Assembly: GCA_015680685.1 (NCBI GenBank)
Contig: MNCI01027163.1
Span: forward strand, 16,221-80,220
Length of the DNA: 64,000 bases
Reading direction: 5' to 3'
Origin: Gnetum montanum
Lineage: Eukaryota > Streptophyta > Gnetopsida > Gnetales > Gnetaceae
Position numbers and translations under genes: made by a program. Shown piece by piece: positions 23,985 through 33,388 of this stretch. The notes below the pieces were generated by a model. It ran no database searches. It saw nothing but the letters and a program-made list of their open reading frames with translations, and had not been told where the DNA came from. Within the stretch, counting starts at the first letter, position 1. Every line of letters starts with the position of its first letter.

Positions 23985-24230
23985 AAAAATTCATAGCAAC
24001 TACTATGAAAAGTCACAACCTAAACTACCTACAACTTTCATGCTATAGTTTTGGTCATAGGGGGAAGGGGTAGTGTTGATTTTTTGAAGGTTTTGGTGGG
24101 ATGCCAACATTGGCTTTGAAATTCATACCAACTATTGTGAAAATCCTGAAAACCCAAACACTTTTAACTTCCATGCTAGGCTTTGATTCCAAGGGGAATG
24201 GGTTGCAATGTTAGGCTTTGTAGGTTTTAT
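23985..24230. repeat. Second tandem duplication in T2 leader, unit about 125 bp
   Basis: The blocks aaattcatagcaactactat, caactttcatgctatagttt and ggtagtgttgattttt near 23985-24090 recur in diverged form at 24118-24225 (aaattcataccaactattgt, taacttccatgctaggcttt). Confidence 0.55.
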
Positions 24231-24384
24231 AGGTTTTAATGTCAAACTTGTAGATTTTTGCAACAAAGGCAATGTTGGAAATAGGGCAAGCTAATTTAGA
24301 CATAGAAATTGTGAAAAGTTCCTCCTCACATTAAGAAAAATATTGCAACTAGAAAAATTGATTGTTGGAAAAACTAATGGATCT

Positions 24385-24445
24385 AATATAACAACCTCAA
24401 TCCTAAATCCCCAAGGCCTTCAAAAAGATGGGATTCATGGTGTCT
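24385..24445 (-). other. Primer-binding region of T2 with hairpin
   Basis: Next to the LTR end the minus strand reads AGACACCATGAATCC, similar to TGGCACCTTGAATCC in T1. The block aatccccaaggccttc..gatgggatt preserves part of the same inverted repeat seen in T1 (ATCCC with GGGAT). Confidence 0.5.
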
Positions 24446-25782
24446 TGGTTGGTCTAGCAGATTAACTAGGGACTTTGAAAATGCAAAATGAATAATGCAA
24501 GTAATAATGAAAAATTAAAAATATGTAAGATGGAAAAAAAATGTAGGGTGCACATAGAAAATGAAACTTTAAAAATTTATTAAAATAATAAAGAAAAATT
24601 TCTAGAAATGTGTACAAGAAATGGCCAAGAGAGAGCAAAGGAGGTCTCACTAAGATAGAAATTCAAGAATCATTGAAGCGAATTTGATCTGCTCCATGAT
24701 CCAAATACCAATTCACTCCTGATGCATTTGAATATCCTCTACTAGAAACTATAGATCTAAAATTTGGATTACTAGTGGGGAATGAGAAAGCTGAGAAATT
24801 TGGCTAGTAGATTGCTCCACATTGGAGGTTGGGAGCCCCAAAAATTTAGTAGTGATACCAAAGGTTCACAACTCTCAAGGCTATAATGCTTCCATGTTGG
24901 GATTCAAGGGAATGTAAATAAGGGAGTTTGTAAGAGATATTGAATGCTTGAGAATGACTAGGTGTGGAATTATTACTTGGAAAAATGTATGTATGCTTAA
25001 TGTATTCAAGTGCTAAAAGAGTGGAACTTGTAAATGATATTTGAGGTTGGATTTTATAGGCTTTAGGCCATGAATGGTGCTACAAAATGGCTATAATTTG
25101 TTTGCACAATAGCTACAAATTGGTTGTCTAATTGCACAAATTTTTGCCTCATACAGGTAATATGGGTGCCAAAATTTTGGGGGTTTCTATATATACTAAG
25201 TGCCTTTTCCCCATGGTCATTCTATTTACTATAAATAGTAATGAGGGTACACCTTCTATGTTGAAGATAGATCTTCCATGGTGAGCCTTTTGCCATCCTT
25301 ATCGGAGTGGTTCGTCAATGTTGAAATGCATGGAGTATTGAAATCTAGCTTTTGTGGCTTCCACATTGGAGGCATGTAGTTTTTATGCTAGAAGGAGGGG
25401 AGGGCAAGTTTCCAAGCTGAGGAGAGACACCCTACTCCTCCACACTAGGGGTAGGTGAGATTTACCCTTCTACAAGTGTTTCCAATGTAGAAAAATGTAT
25501 GCCCCACACAAAACCCATCAAATTACCATTTTTTTCCTTCCAAAAGGCATTTTTAAACCTGTCCAAGTCCAAATATAGATACTATGTAACCTTTTTTAAC
25601 TTGATAAATGAGGCTTTGACTACTTGTGAGGCATTTTTCAGCCCCAAAAGTATGGGATATGTGAGATTGCCCCTTATGAATTATACTCTTTACATTTTCA
25701 ATGAAGTTTTTCCTTGGGTTTCATGGGGTGAAATCCACATGATGAAAATTAGCTATAACATACAAAATTTTGTGGTGTTTCA
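24446..25782 (-). repeat. 5' LTR of T2, complete (1337 bp)
   Basis: On the minus strand it starts TGAAACACCACAAAATTTTG (25782), identical to the start of the T3 LTRs, and ends CCAACCA (24446). A TATA signal, CTATAAAAT, lies at 25050-25059. The CTTAC directly outside (25783-25787) would be one copy of the target duplication. The other end is lost. Confidence 0.8.
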
Positions 25783-26155
25783 CTTACGAGAAGGAATTTT
25801 GTGAGCTTGTTGGGACCTTGTAAGGTAGTGTGTATTTCTAGTGAGAAAACACTTCATGTAGAGCTCACATCACTATAAGGTTGTGGGGTCCTTAAAATCA
25901 AATTTTGAGATCTTTTGGAAGTTCTAGAGTTGAGTGTGTTTCTAATGAAAAAAAATCCATGTAGAGCTCAAACTTTATCTTTGTCATTTAAATCACTTTT
26001 GGAGGGAAAAAATTCTAGAGGTGTGCAAGGATTCTACCCTTCAAGTGTAGAGTATCCAACTTAGGAAACCATGTAAATTTGTGTGTGGTGTTGGTTGTAT
26101 TGGTTGTTTGAATTAGGGAACTTATTTAATCCTCCTTCTATGTTCTTAGTTCGCA
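25783..26155 (+). repeat. 5' LTR of the copia element, right part only
   Basis: Aligns with 29901-30285: shared blocks include gtgagcttgt, gagaaaacact, catgtagagct, gtgcaaggattctaccctt and ttgaattagggaactta. The first ~760 bp are missing where T2 is inserted. Confidence 0.8.
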
Positions 26156-26157
26156 AA

Positions 26158-26173
26158 TGGTATCGAAGCCTGG
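26158..26173 (+). other. Primer-binding site of the copia element
   Basis: TGGTATCGAAGCCTGG is one rearranged position away from the TGGTATCAGAGCCTGG site complementary to plant initiator Met-tRNA, and sits three bases after the LTR end. Confidence 0.85.
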
Positions 26174-26213
26174 TACTTCCAATTTTGAGCATAACAACTC
26201 AAGAGTAAGTGAT

Positions 26214-29120
26214 GGAAGGAGAATCATACACCGAGCCACCAATGTTTGATGAGATCAAATTTGGTATTGAAAGGCTTGAATGTAAGGATATTTTAAGTAT
26301 GTGATGTCTGTAGTGTGACTATTTTTCTTAAGTCAATGTGCTTAACTCATCAACGACATATTAGATAGTAAAGGTAAGAAAAGAGGTAAGCAATTCAAAA
26401 TTTCCAATTTAGATACCTCTTCCATGGAATGCTAGATATGACTAATCAAGAGCTTATCAATGATTCAATATCTAATGATGAAGCTCAAGAAGATAAGAAG
26501 GATGAGAATCTTTACATAAGCTAGAATGAGGATTATAGTGAAGAGGAAATGGATGAGACCTATCACATCTTATTTGCGTGAATCTTACTCATGGAGATCC
26601 CATAGGAGAAGTTGATGAATGTAAAGGTACCATTGAAGAAAGGTATGATCTACTTTGTATGTAAATTGTCTTATTTCAAAACTTATACATCAAAATGAAA
26701 AATTTCTTGACACTAAAGAACTAAAGATAACATAACATAATTTGATGTAATCAAATATTGAAATGGAAAGCTTAGACCTAAGGGCTAAGGTGCAAAAGCT
26801 AATTCTTTGTCATGAGTAGATTAAGAAAGATCTTGCAAATTTGAAGCCTATCAATAATAGATTAATAAAAGAGAAGGATATTCTACAAATGAAACTTAAA
26901 TAATAAGTTGATCCAAATAGTAAAAGAGGACTAAGAAATCATTTCCACTATGAGACATCTACAAGAACTTCACCAAATTGGATATATATACCTAGGCTTG
27001 AACATGTGGCCCAACTGAGAATATCTATGTGTTATTATTATGAAGAATATGGGCATATGTAAGTTCATAGCTATTTATGGTTAAATCATTATAAATTAGC
27101 AACATGGTCTTACTAAAATGAGCCTAGAAATAATGTCTTATAAGTTAGAAATGTTTGGATACCTAAAGAGAAAAAGAAAGAGAAAGGGATGGTTACACAT
27201 GTTGATAAAAGAACTAGTGATGTTGAAGGATTAGAACACAAGCTTGAAGCATCAAACTCAAATAAAATAAGAGACTCAAACAAATAAATTGATGTTAGAA
27301 AAGGTAAGGATCAGGTGCAAGCAAGAAGGGTACTTTATAACAAAGGGCCTCATCCTTAACATAATTAATAATGTCCATGCTTAGAAGAATGCAAGGTAAG
27401 TGAAGGTAAGTATGATTATAATATTTATTCCTTGACTTGATAAACTTAGTTTTGATTAGTTTATTTTAATAGTTGTTACTGGTTAGAAAATTGTTCAATG
27501 GATGCTATTGGAAATCTTTGTATATCCAAAGAAATCCTCATTGGATCCTAGAAGATGTTGAGCTACAGATAAAAGCATGTGACCATAAAAATTTTAATGG
27601 ACATTGAGTTGACTTATCTCAAGAAAGGATCAAGGTACAAAAACTTAGAAGGTAGGTTCTAGTAAGTTTACATCATATCACTAGTGTTAGAACTTATATA
27701 TGTTGTGATTTAGCTCATATGATGCAAATATTATACTTGTAATATTTTTTCAGCTATAATATGTTAAAATATAAATTAACTTTAAATTTTTTTTTATGAA
27801 TCTTGGTAAATCAAGTTTTTGACCTTGACCTAGTATGTAATGGCTTCAAGTGGTTTGAGGTGCTTGACTATAATTTCTTAACAATGAGCTTTTTGTTGAA
27901 TATCCAAAGGAAAATTATTATGTTATGTTAGTATCTATGATAAAAAAATAAGAAATTTAACTTTTATCATAGATACTACTAATGGGAAGACTTTAGTTTT
28001 CAAAACTCTTCATGCTTAATCTTAATATGGCATTGTAGATTTATTGATATGTAGTACAAATTGATAAGATCCAAGGATGCATCTCTATAAAGATAAGATG
28101 ATCCTAGGAAGGACATTCAAGGAGTAGATGCATTGTAAAATTTGGAACAAATTTGGCACTTATGCAGGGGAAACATTTACCTTATCAATATTCATTATCT
28201 TTTTGGCCACTAGTGTAGGGAGAGTCCTTAGACACTCTTACAAAAAGATACTCAAGTTTTAAGACTTCTAATTCTAGCACTCATGGTAGAAAATAAGTAT
28301 GAAAAAGTATATTCATATTGAAATTTGGTAAAGTATATAAGGTATAAGTGTAAGTTATTTTTGGCAAAATCATTTTTGGATCTTTCACCTAAAGATGAAT
28401 CTTATTGGTGCTAGCATTTGAAATTGCCATAGTTGTATCAAATTTCCTTATGAGAATTATGTTAAGAATATGATTGACATTCGACTTGATTAATTATGTA
28501 GCCTTAATAATTATTATGAATTTTAGATCTAATATCCTCAAATAAAAATGTACTATCTCTCTCTCCTTGGTCATGAAATATACTTATGGTATCTTTTAGA
28601 TGATGTTCATAAAGGGGTAGAAGATTATATTCTTAATATATTTGTATTGGTAATAAGAAATATATGGTAAATACTATTAGTTCAAACTTGGAATTTATTA
28701 TGAATATAGTCTTCATAATCATGTCAAGTATATTGATACAAATTTAAACTATTGGCCTATATAGTAAATAGTATTTTTGTTACTACTATCTTATTGTATT
28801 AGAGATAGATTCTTGTTTTCAGTGCTTGAAGTTTAGCTGTTACTTGTTCATGATAATATCTTTGATAATAGTTAAGTGGCTTTTATTTTATGTGGTTCAT
28901 AGATTAATGGTCTTGAATTACTATATGAATAGATATGGGCAGCTCTCAATGGACTTATATATATATAAGTCCTATGTAATCCATGTTGAAGGATGTATAC
29001 CCATTAATGCATATTCATCTCTTTTTCATCCTTAGCTATATCTACAAATGCTTTTGCCTTTAACATTGTATCATATAATATTATAAATTACACTAACCCA
29101 TTTTCTCAAGTTTTGGACAT
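26214..29120 (+). pseudogene. Decayed interior of the copia element (Gag remnant)
   Basis: A start at 26214 reads MEGESYTEPPMFDEIKF, similar to the N-terminus of copia Gag (a PP.FDG.NF motif). A frame at 26440-26570 is acidic (DEAQEDKKDENL). At about 27027-27060 CYYYEEYGHM resembles a CX2CX4HX4C zinc knuckle with its second and last cysteines lost. KEKERERDG-type basic sequence follows. From about 27400 to 29120 nothing is recognisable apart from AT-rich sequence and one open frame of 69 codons (28826-29035). Confidence 0.45.
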
Positions 29121-29137
29121 CAAAAAAAGAGGAAGAT
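29121..29137 (+). other. Polypurine tract of the copia element
   Basis: AAAAAAAGAGGAAGAT lies immediately before the 3' LTR start, the place and composition expected for plus-strand priming. Confidence 0.75.
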
Positions 29138-30285
29138 TATTGATCTTTTGGTATGTCAAAACATTAGAAAGTAGAGGATGTGAAAAATGTGTTTATATGA
29201 TCTTGCAGGGCCAAGAAAGAACATGAAAAGAATAAGATGACAAGAGCTTAAGATCAAGATAATAGATTATTAGTGTTAAAGGCAAGGAATCCATGAGTTT
29301 GAGACAAGAGCTTCATGGTCCAAAGATGAGAGCTATGTTGAGATGATAAGTAGTCTCAACCAAGATGGAAGATTTCAAGGATGCATGAAACCTACAAGTG
29401 AAGTGAAGATGTTTTAGTATTTTTCTAGATGTTCTAGAAGATCAACAGATGTCCTAGAGGTGAAGATTTAATTTCTATCCAAATGTTCCACTAAAATGAT
29501 AGACATCCCAATTATTGCTGAGACATACTAATTGGGACATCCCAGTTGAGATGTTCTAATTTCTAGTGGGACATTCCACCTACAAGTGGCTAGCTTTTAG
29601 TGAGATGTCCCATGATTGAATAGGATGTTTCAACTAGCTAGTTCCTAGCTATTGCATGAGTATTTGGAAAGTAAAATACTATAAAATAGATTGGTCCTTA
29701 TGAAAAGGACAAACACTATTCATATGATTTGATCATCAGTGTATACATCTTGTGTAAAATTTTGTGCCCTTCAATTATCTATTTATTATAAGCTATATAT
29801 TGTATTGTGAGAGCTTCATTACAAGGAACTTATAAAATGCATTCACATTATCTTGCTGATTCTCTTTTAATCTTTGTAATCCTATCAGAGTAATGTGGTT
29901 CTTGTGAGAAGGCATCTTGTGAGCTTGTCAAAACCTTATAGGGTTGAGTTTGTTTCCAATGAGAAAACACTCTGTGCAAAGCTTACATCATTATAAAATG
30001 TTGTGGAATCCTTGAAACCATATTTTGAGCTTATTGGAACCTTGTAGGCTTGAGTGTGTTTTTTGTAAGAAAACACTCCATGTGGAGCTTAAACTCTATA
30101 AACGTTCTAGTGTCATTTGAAGTAGCTTTTGAGGGAACAAAGTCTGGAGATATACAAGGATTCTACCATCTAAGTGTGGATGTATCAAAGTTTGGAAACC
30201 ATGAAAATTTATGTGTGTGTTTGGTTGTCTTGGTTGTTTGAATTAGGGAACTTATTCAACCCTCCTTCTAAGCTATTAGTTCTTA
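29138..30285 (+). repeat. 3' LTR of the copia element, complete (1148 bp)
   Basis: It starts TATTGATC (expected TGTTGATC) after the purine tract and ends near TTCTTA, aligned with the 5' LTR end. Several copies of a GGGACATCCC-like palindrome lie at 29505-29620. A TATA signal, ACTATAAAATA, lies at 29679-29689. Confidence 0.75.
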
Positions 30286-31347
30286 AGTTAAACTCATGAA
30301 GATTTGATATTTAATAAAATTATCTAATTCCATTAGAAAAGAAAAAGTAACCAAAACCTCTATAAGCTTTATGGAAAATAACTTGTTCTAAAGCTAACAA
30401 ATGTCATATTTTATGATTTTAACATTTAGCTAAGAAATTGTTAAAACTTTAAAATTAATAATAATAATAAGTTATTGAAAAAAATGTATGAATTCAAGAC
30501 TTGATTCAGAATGCCATTGTTACAATAATGCTTTCCTAGCATTCTATTCTAATTCCTATATATGTCAATCTATCTAACATATTACATCTTTAACTAATTA
30601 TAGGTTTTAATTTAATGAATTATAACCGATTATAAATTTCTTGTAGCTAGAAAGAATTTTGAAATCTTCTAGTTATATTCCAGGCTTTATGCCATGTATT
30701 TTGGAATGGAATTGAATAATATTTAAGTCTCCTTATCTTGTGGTCTTTGCTTAATAAATCTAACTAGAGAAATGCTACTAGCTTTGGATGTCACTTGCTA
30801 TATTTATACAAAATCATCATCATCCCATCAAGAAACTCTTTTAGGTGTAGTGCCATAGCCTCCTTTATTTTTTTCTTGTAGCTAAAGTTTCTCACATGAG
30901 ACTTGAATGATTGTTTTACTAGTGTATGCTTTGGGCATTTATCGTACTTGAATAATGATTTCACTAGTGTATGCTCTCAACATTTATCAAACTTTCCATG
31001 ATCTTAAATATCACATGTAGTTGAGGTATGATTTTAATGAATCTATAGAGAAAGATATTTTCTCTTTAATAACTTATATAGTTCAATCTCTTTTTTTAGA
31101 AACTCTCTTTTTCCTTGAAATTTTAAACTTAGCTATAATTTTTTATTTCTAGTATATCCTTTAAATTAAAAGTAACTCTTCAAATTTATCTATATTTTTT
31201 TACTTTCACCTAGATAAGCTTACATGTCAACTAAGCTTGATTTAAAATCATGTGTTTTATAACCTATTCTTAATGTTGATTTGGCTACATTTACTCTCAG
31301 TTTTAATATATTTTCATGTTCTAGGCTATAATGCTAATGTAGATTTG
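30286..31347. other. Unassigned AT-rich sequence between elements
   Basis: No gene was seen. A block at 30335-30390 (aaaagaaaaagtaaccaaaa) resembles 51670-51730 (gaaaagaaaaggtaaccaaa), so both flanks may belong to one older repeat. Otherwise nothing is recognisable. Confidence 0.4.
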
Positions 31348-32754
31348 TGAAACACCACAAAATTTTGGGTCTTGGCATCTCAACTACAAATTTGGCTAAG
31401 TGTCAAAATGGTGGCATTTTACCCATAATTTTCCAAGTGTTTACTGTAGTCAGCTTCAACTGCCATATTTGCAAAATTTTTTGAAGTGTTAGAATGCTAG
31501 CACTTTCTGTAGATTCACATGTCACCTTGTAATGCTGCATAGCATAGCACCATGTCTACTACAACATAGCACCTTGTCATAGTGCGTAGCGTAGCACCAT
31601 GTCTACTGCAGTGTAGTACCCTATCATGCTATGTAGCATAGCACCATGTCTACTGTAGTGTAGCACCCGATCATGCTTCCTAGCGTAGTGTAGTGTAGCA
31701 CCATGTCTACTGCAGTGTAGCACTTGGTCACACTATGTAGTGTAGCACCATATCTACTGCAGTGTAGTACTTGGTCATGCTGTGTAGTGTAGCTTAGTGT
31801 AGCACCATATCTACTGTAACATAGCACCCTATCACACTATGTAACATAGCACCATGTCTACTATAGCATAGCATCCTATCACACTGTGTAGCATAGCACC
31901 ATGTCTACTGCAGTGTCGCACCCTATCTAGTCTTGCAGCAATCGTTCTGTGTCCCACACATAACATTGAACAAGCATGGTCCCACCCATTGCACTGCCAC
32001 ATGGCACCTAATCCACATTTTGGGCTAACCCTAGCCCTATAAATATGCTTGCATCCTCTTTTGAAAAGGAAGAGAGGGAAGAGGGTTGACATTCATTTCT
32101 CACAAGTAAAGTAGTTGGCACTTCCATTTGGCATTTGACACTTTGGCATCTTGGCACTTAGCTCCATGGGTGAATGAGACCCAGGGCACACTACATCGAC
32201 AGAGAGACACAACTACATTGCATGGTAAACTACATCCCCATTGCAGCTCTATAGAACATCACATGGTACACTATGACTATCAACTCGGTAGGCACAGTCC
32301 AACATAGTGATCACCATACTTCATATCCTAACAACATCAAGGCTATGACTGCACTCCGATTGTACCTATTTTACATTGTGTATCCCTTTTTGAATCACCT
32401 ACGCTCCCTCTTTTGGAGCGATGTACTACTGTTCTCAAACTCTTTTACATTTTTCAAGCATTTCCCTTTGGCAGTTAGCATAATACTTGTATTTTATCAC
32501 TTTTTTCATACATGTTTGCATGTTCACGTCACTATTCTTAGGCTGGGACACCCTGCTACACTCTATCCTTCCTAGACTCAATGCCTGAGTGTAACGTAGT
32601 ATAAGCTCTTCTCAAGAATGGTCATTTTAACACCACGTAAGTCCCTATCTGATTAACAAGACCCTTTAGGGCACCCTATTTTTGTTCTCTCCAGCATGAC
32701 CCTTGCATGGATTCAGGGTTAGGCTGTATGCCACTGACATTTTTGGACGTCATA
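31348..32754 (+). repeat. 5' LTR of T3 (1407 bp)
   Basis: Starts TGAAACACCACAAAATTTTG and aligns throughout with 38656-40000, ending GTCATA against GTCACA in the 3' copy. TATA signal TATAAATA at 32038-32045. It contains a 47-bp minisatellite. Confidence 0.9.
31530..31925. repeat. 47-bp minisatellite inside the T3 5' LTR
   Basis: The word catgtctact (or catatctact) recurs at 31551, 31598, 31645, 31702, 31749, 31806, 31853 and 31900. Spacing is 47 bp except two 57-bp steps. Units consist of gcatagcaccatgtctactg, cagtgtagcac and cctatcatgctgtgta. Confidence 0.9.
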
Positions 32755-32780
32755 GTTTTTGGCACTAGAAGCAAGGTTTG
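32755..32780 (+). other. Primer-binding site candidate of T3
   Basis: Just after the 5' LTR lies TTTTTGGCACTAGAAGCAAG. The TGG start and position fit a tRNA primer site. I could not name the tRNA. Confidence 0.5.
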
Positions 32781-32849
32781 AACCATTTCTATTTGCATTT
32801 TTGATTAGCACTTAGTCAAAACTCTACATGTTCTAGAGAATGTAACAAG

Positions 32850-33085
32850 TTCTCAGAGCGTAGTAAGCTCCAGCATAGCGAGCTTAACAAGCTATAACGT
32901 AGCAAGCTCTAGCGTATCGAGTGTGGCAAGCTCTAGCGTAGCGAGCGTGAAAAGCTATAGCATAGTAGGCTCTAGGGTAGTGAATGTAGCAAGCTCTAGC
33001 ATAGTAAGCATGATAATCTATAGCATAGCAAGCTCTAGCATAGCGAGCATAGCAAGCTCTAGCATAGCGAGTGTAGCACTGATGT
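32850..33085. repeat. 24-bp tandem repeat in the T3 leader
   Basis: Imperfect units of the type gtagcaagctctagcgtagc followed by gagc fill the leader upstream of gag. The final two to three units (33024-33080) are nearly identical. Both strands stay open across the array because the unit is a multiple of three, giving repetitive Ser/Ala/Ile or Tyr/Ala/Arg translations that I do not regard as genes. Confidence 0.85.
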
Positions 33086-33388
33086 TGGCCATTTTCAGCA
33101 GTTTTCATACTTAGCATTTTTTCTACATTTTTACACCTAGCCATTTTCTACATTTTTATACATAACCACTTTTTTTCTACTAGCAGACTTAGCCATTTTT
33201 ATACAATTTTTAGAGTTAATCATTTTCTGCAAATAGCAACTCTCACAACCTAATATATGAATATGAATCTAGATCAACTTTCCACATTGGTGTCTAACAC
33301 ATTTGACACTATAATCTAGCCAAAGCATGTCGCACTAAGCCATGAACAATATAATTTTTTTTGTGCCAAAATCCAAGTAGGATTAATA

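Larger units (their letters stand above)
20750..25782 (-). mobile_element. T2: Tat-like Ty3/gypsy element, 3' half missing
   Basis: Minus-strand element with a complete 5' LTR (24446-25782), primer region, a repeat-containing leader and Gag, truncated before protease. It is inserted in the LTR of the copia element at 25783-30285. The copia LTR resumes at 25783 (cttacgagaagg), which aligns with 29901 (cttgtgagaagg) of that element's other LTR. The left half of T2 and the rest of the copia LTR are gone, replaced at about 20750 by the chromovirus-type remnant. Confidence 0.75.
25783..30285 (+). mobile_element. Ty1/copia element with short, mostly unreadable interior
   Basis: It has a partial 5' LTR (25783-26155), an initiator-Met-tRNA primer site (26158), 2.96 kb of interior, a purine tract and a complete 3' LTR (29138-30285). 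The two LTRs align over the last ~385 bp. The interior is too short for a full gag-pol (usually over 4 kb) and I could not read protease, integrase or RT in it. It is either deleted or a non-autonomous derivative. Confidence 0.75.

Noticed and set aside
31530-31925. CRISPR-like regular repeats
   Set aside because: The units are contiguous tandem repeats without unique spacers, in a plant LTR.
31624-32092. Cys/Tyr/His-rich minus-strand open frames
   Set aside because: They are the reverse translation of the 47-bp LTR minisatellite and adjacent U3 sequence.
32884-33144. Open frames on both strands rich in Tyr/Ala/Arg or Ser/Ala/Ile
   Set aside because: They are translations of a 24-bp tandem repeat whose unit length is a multiple of three.
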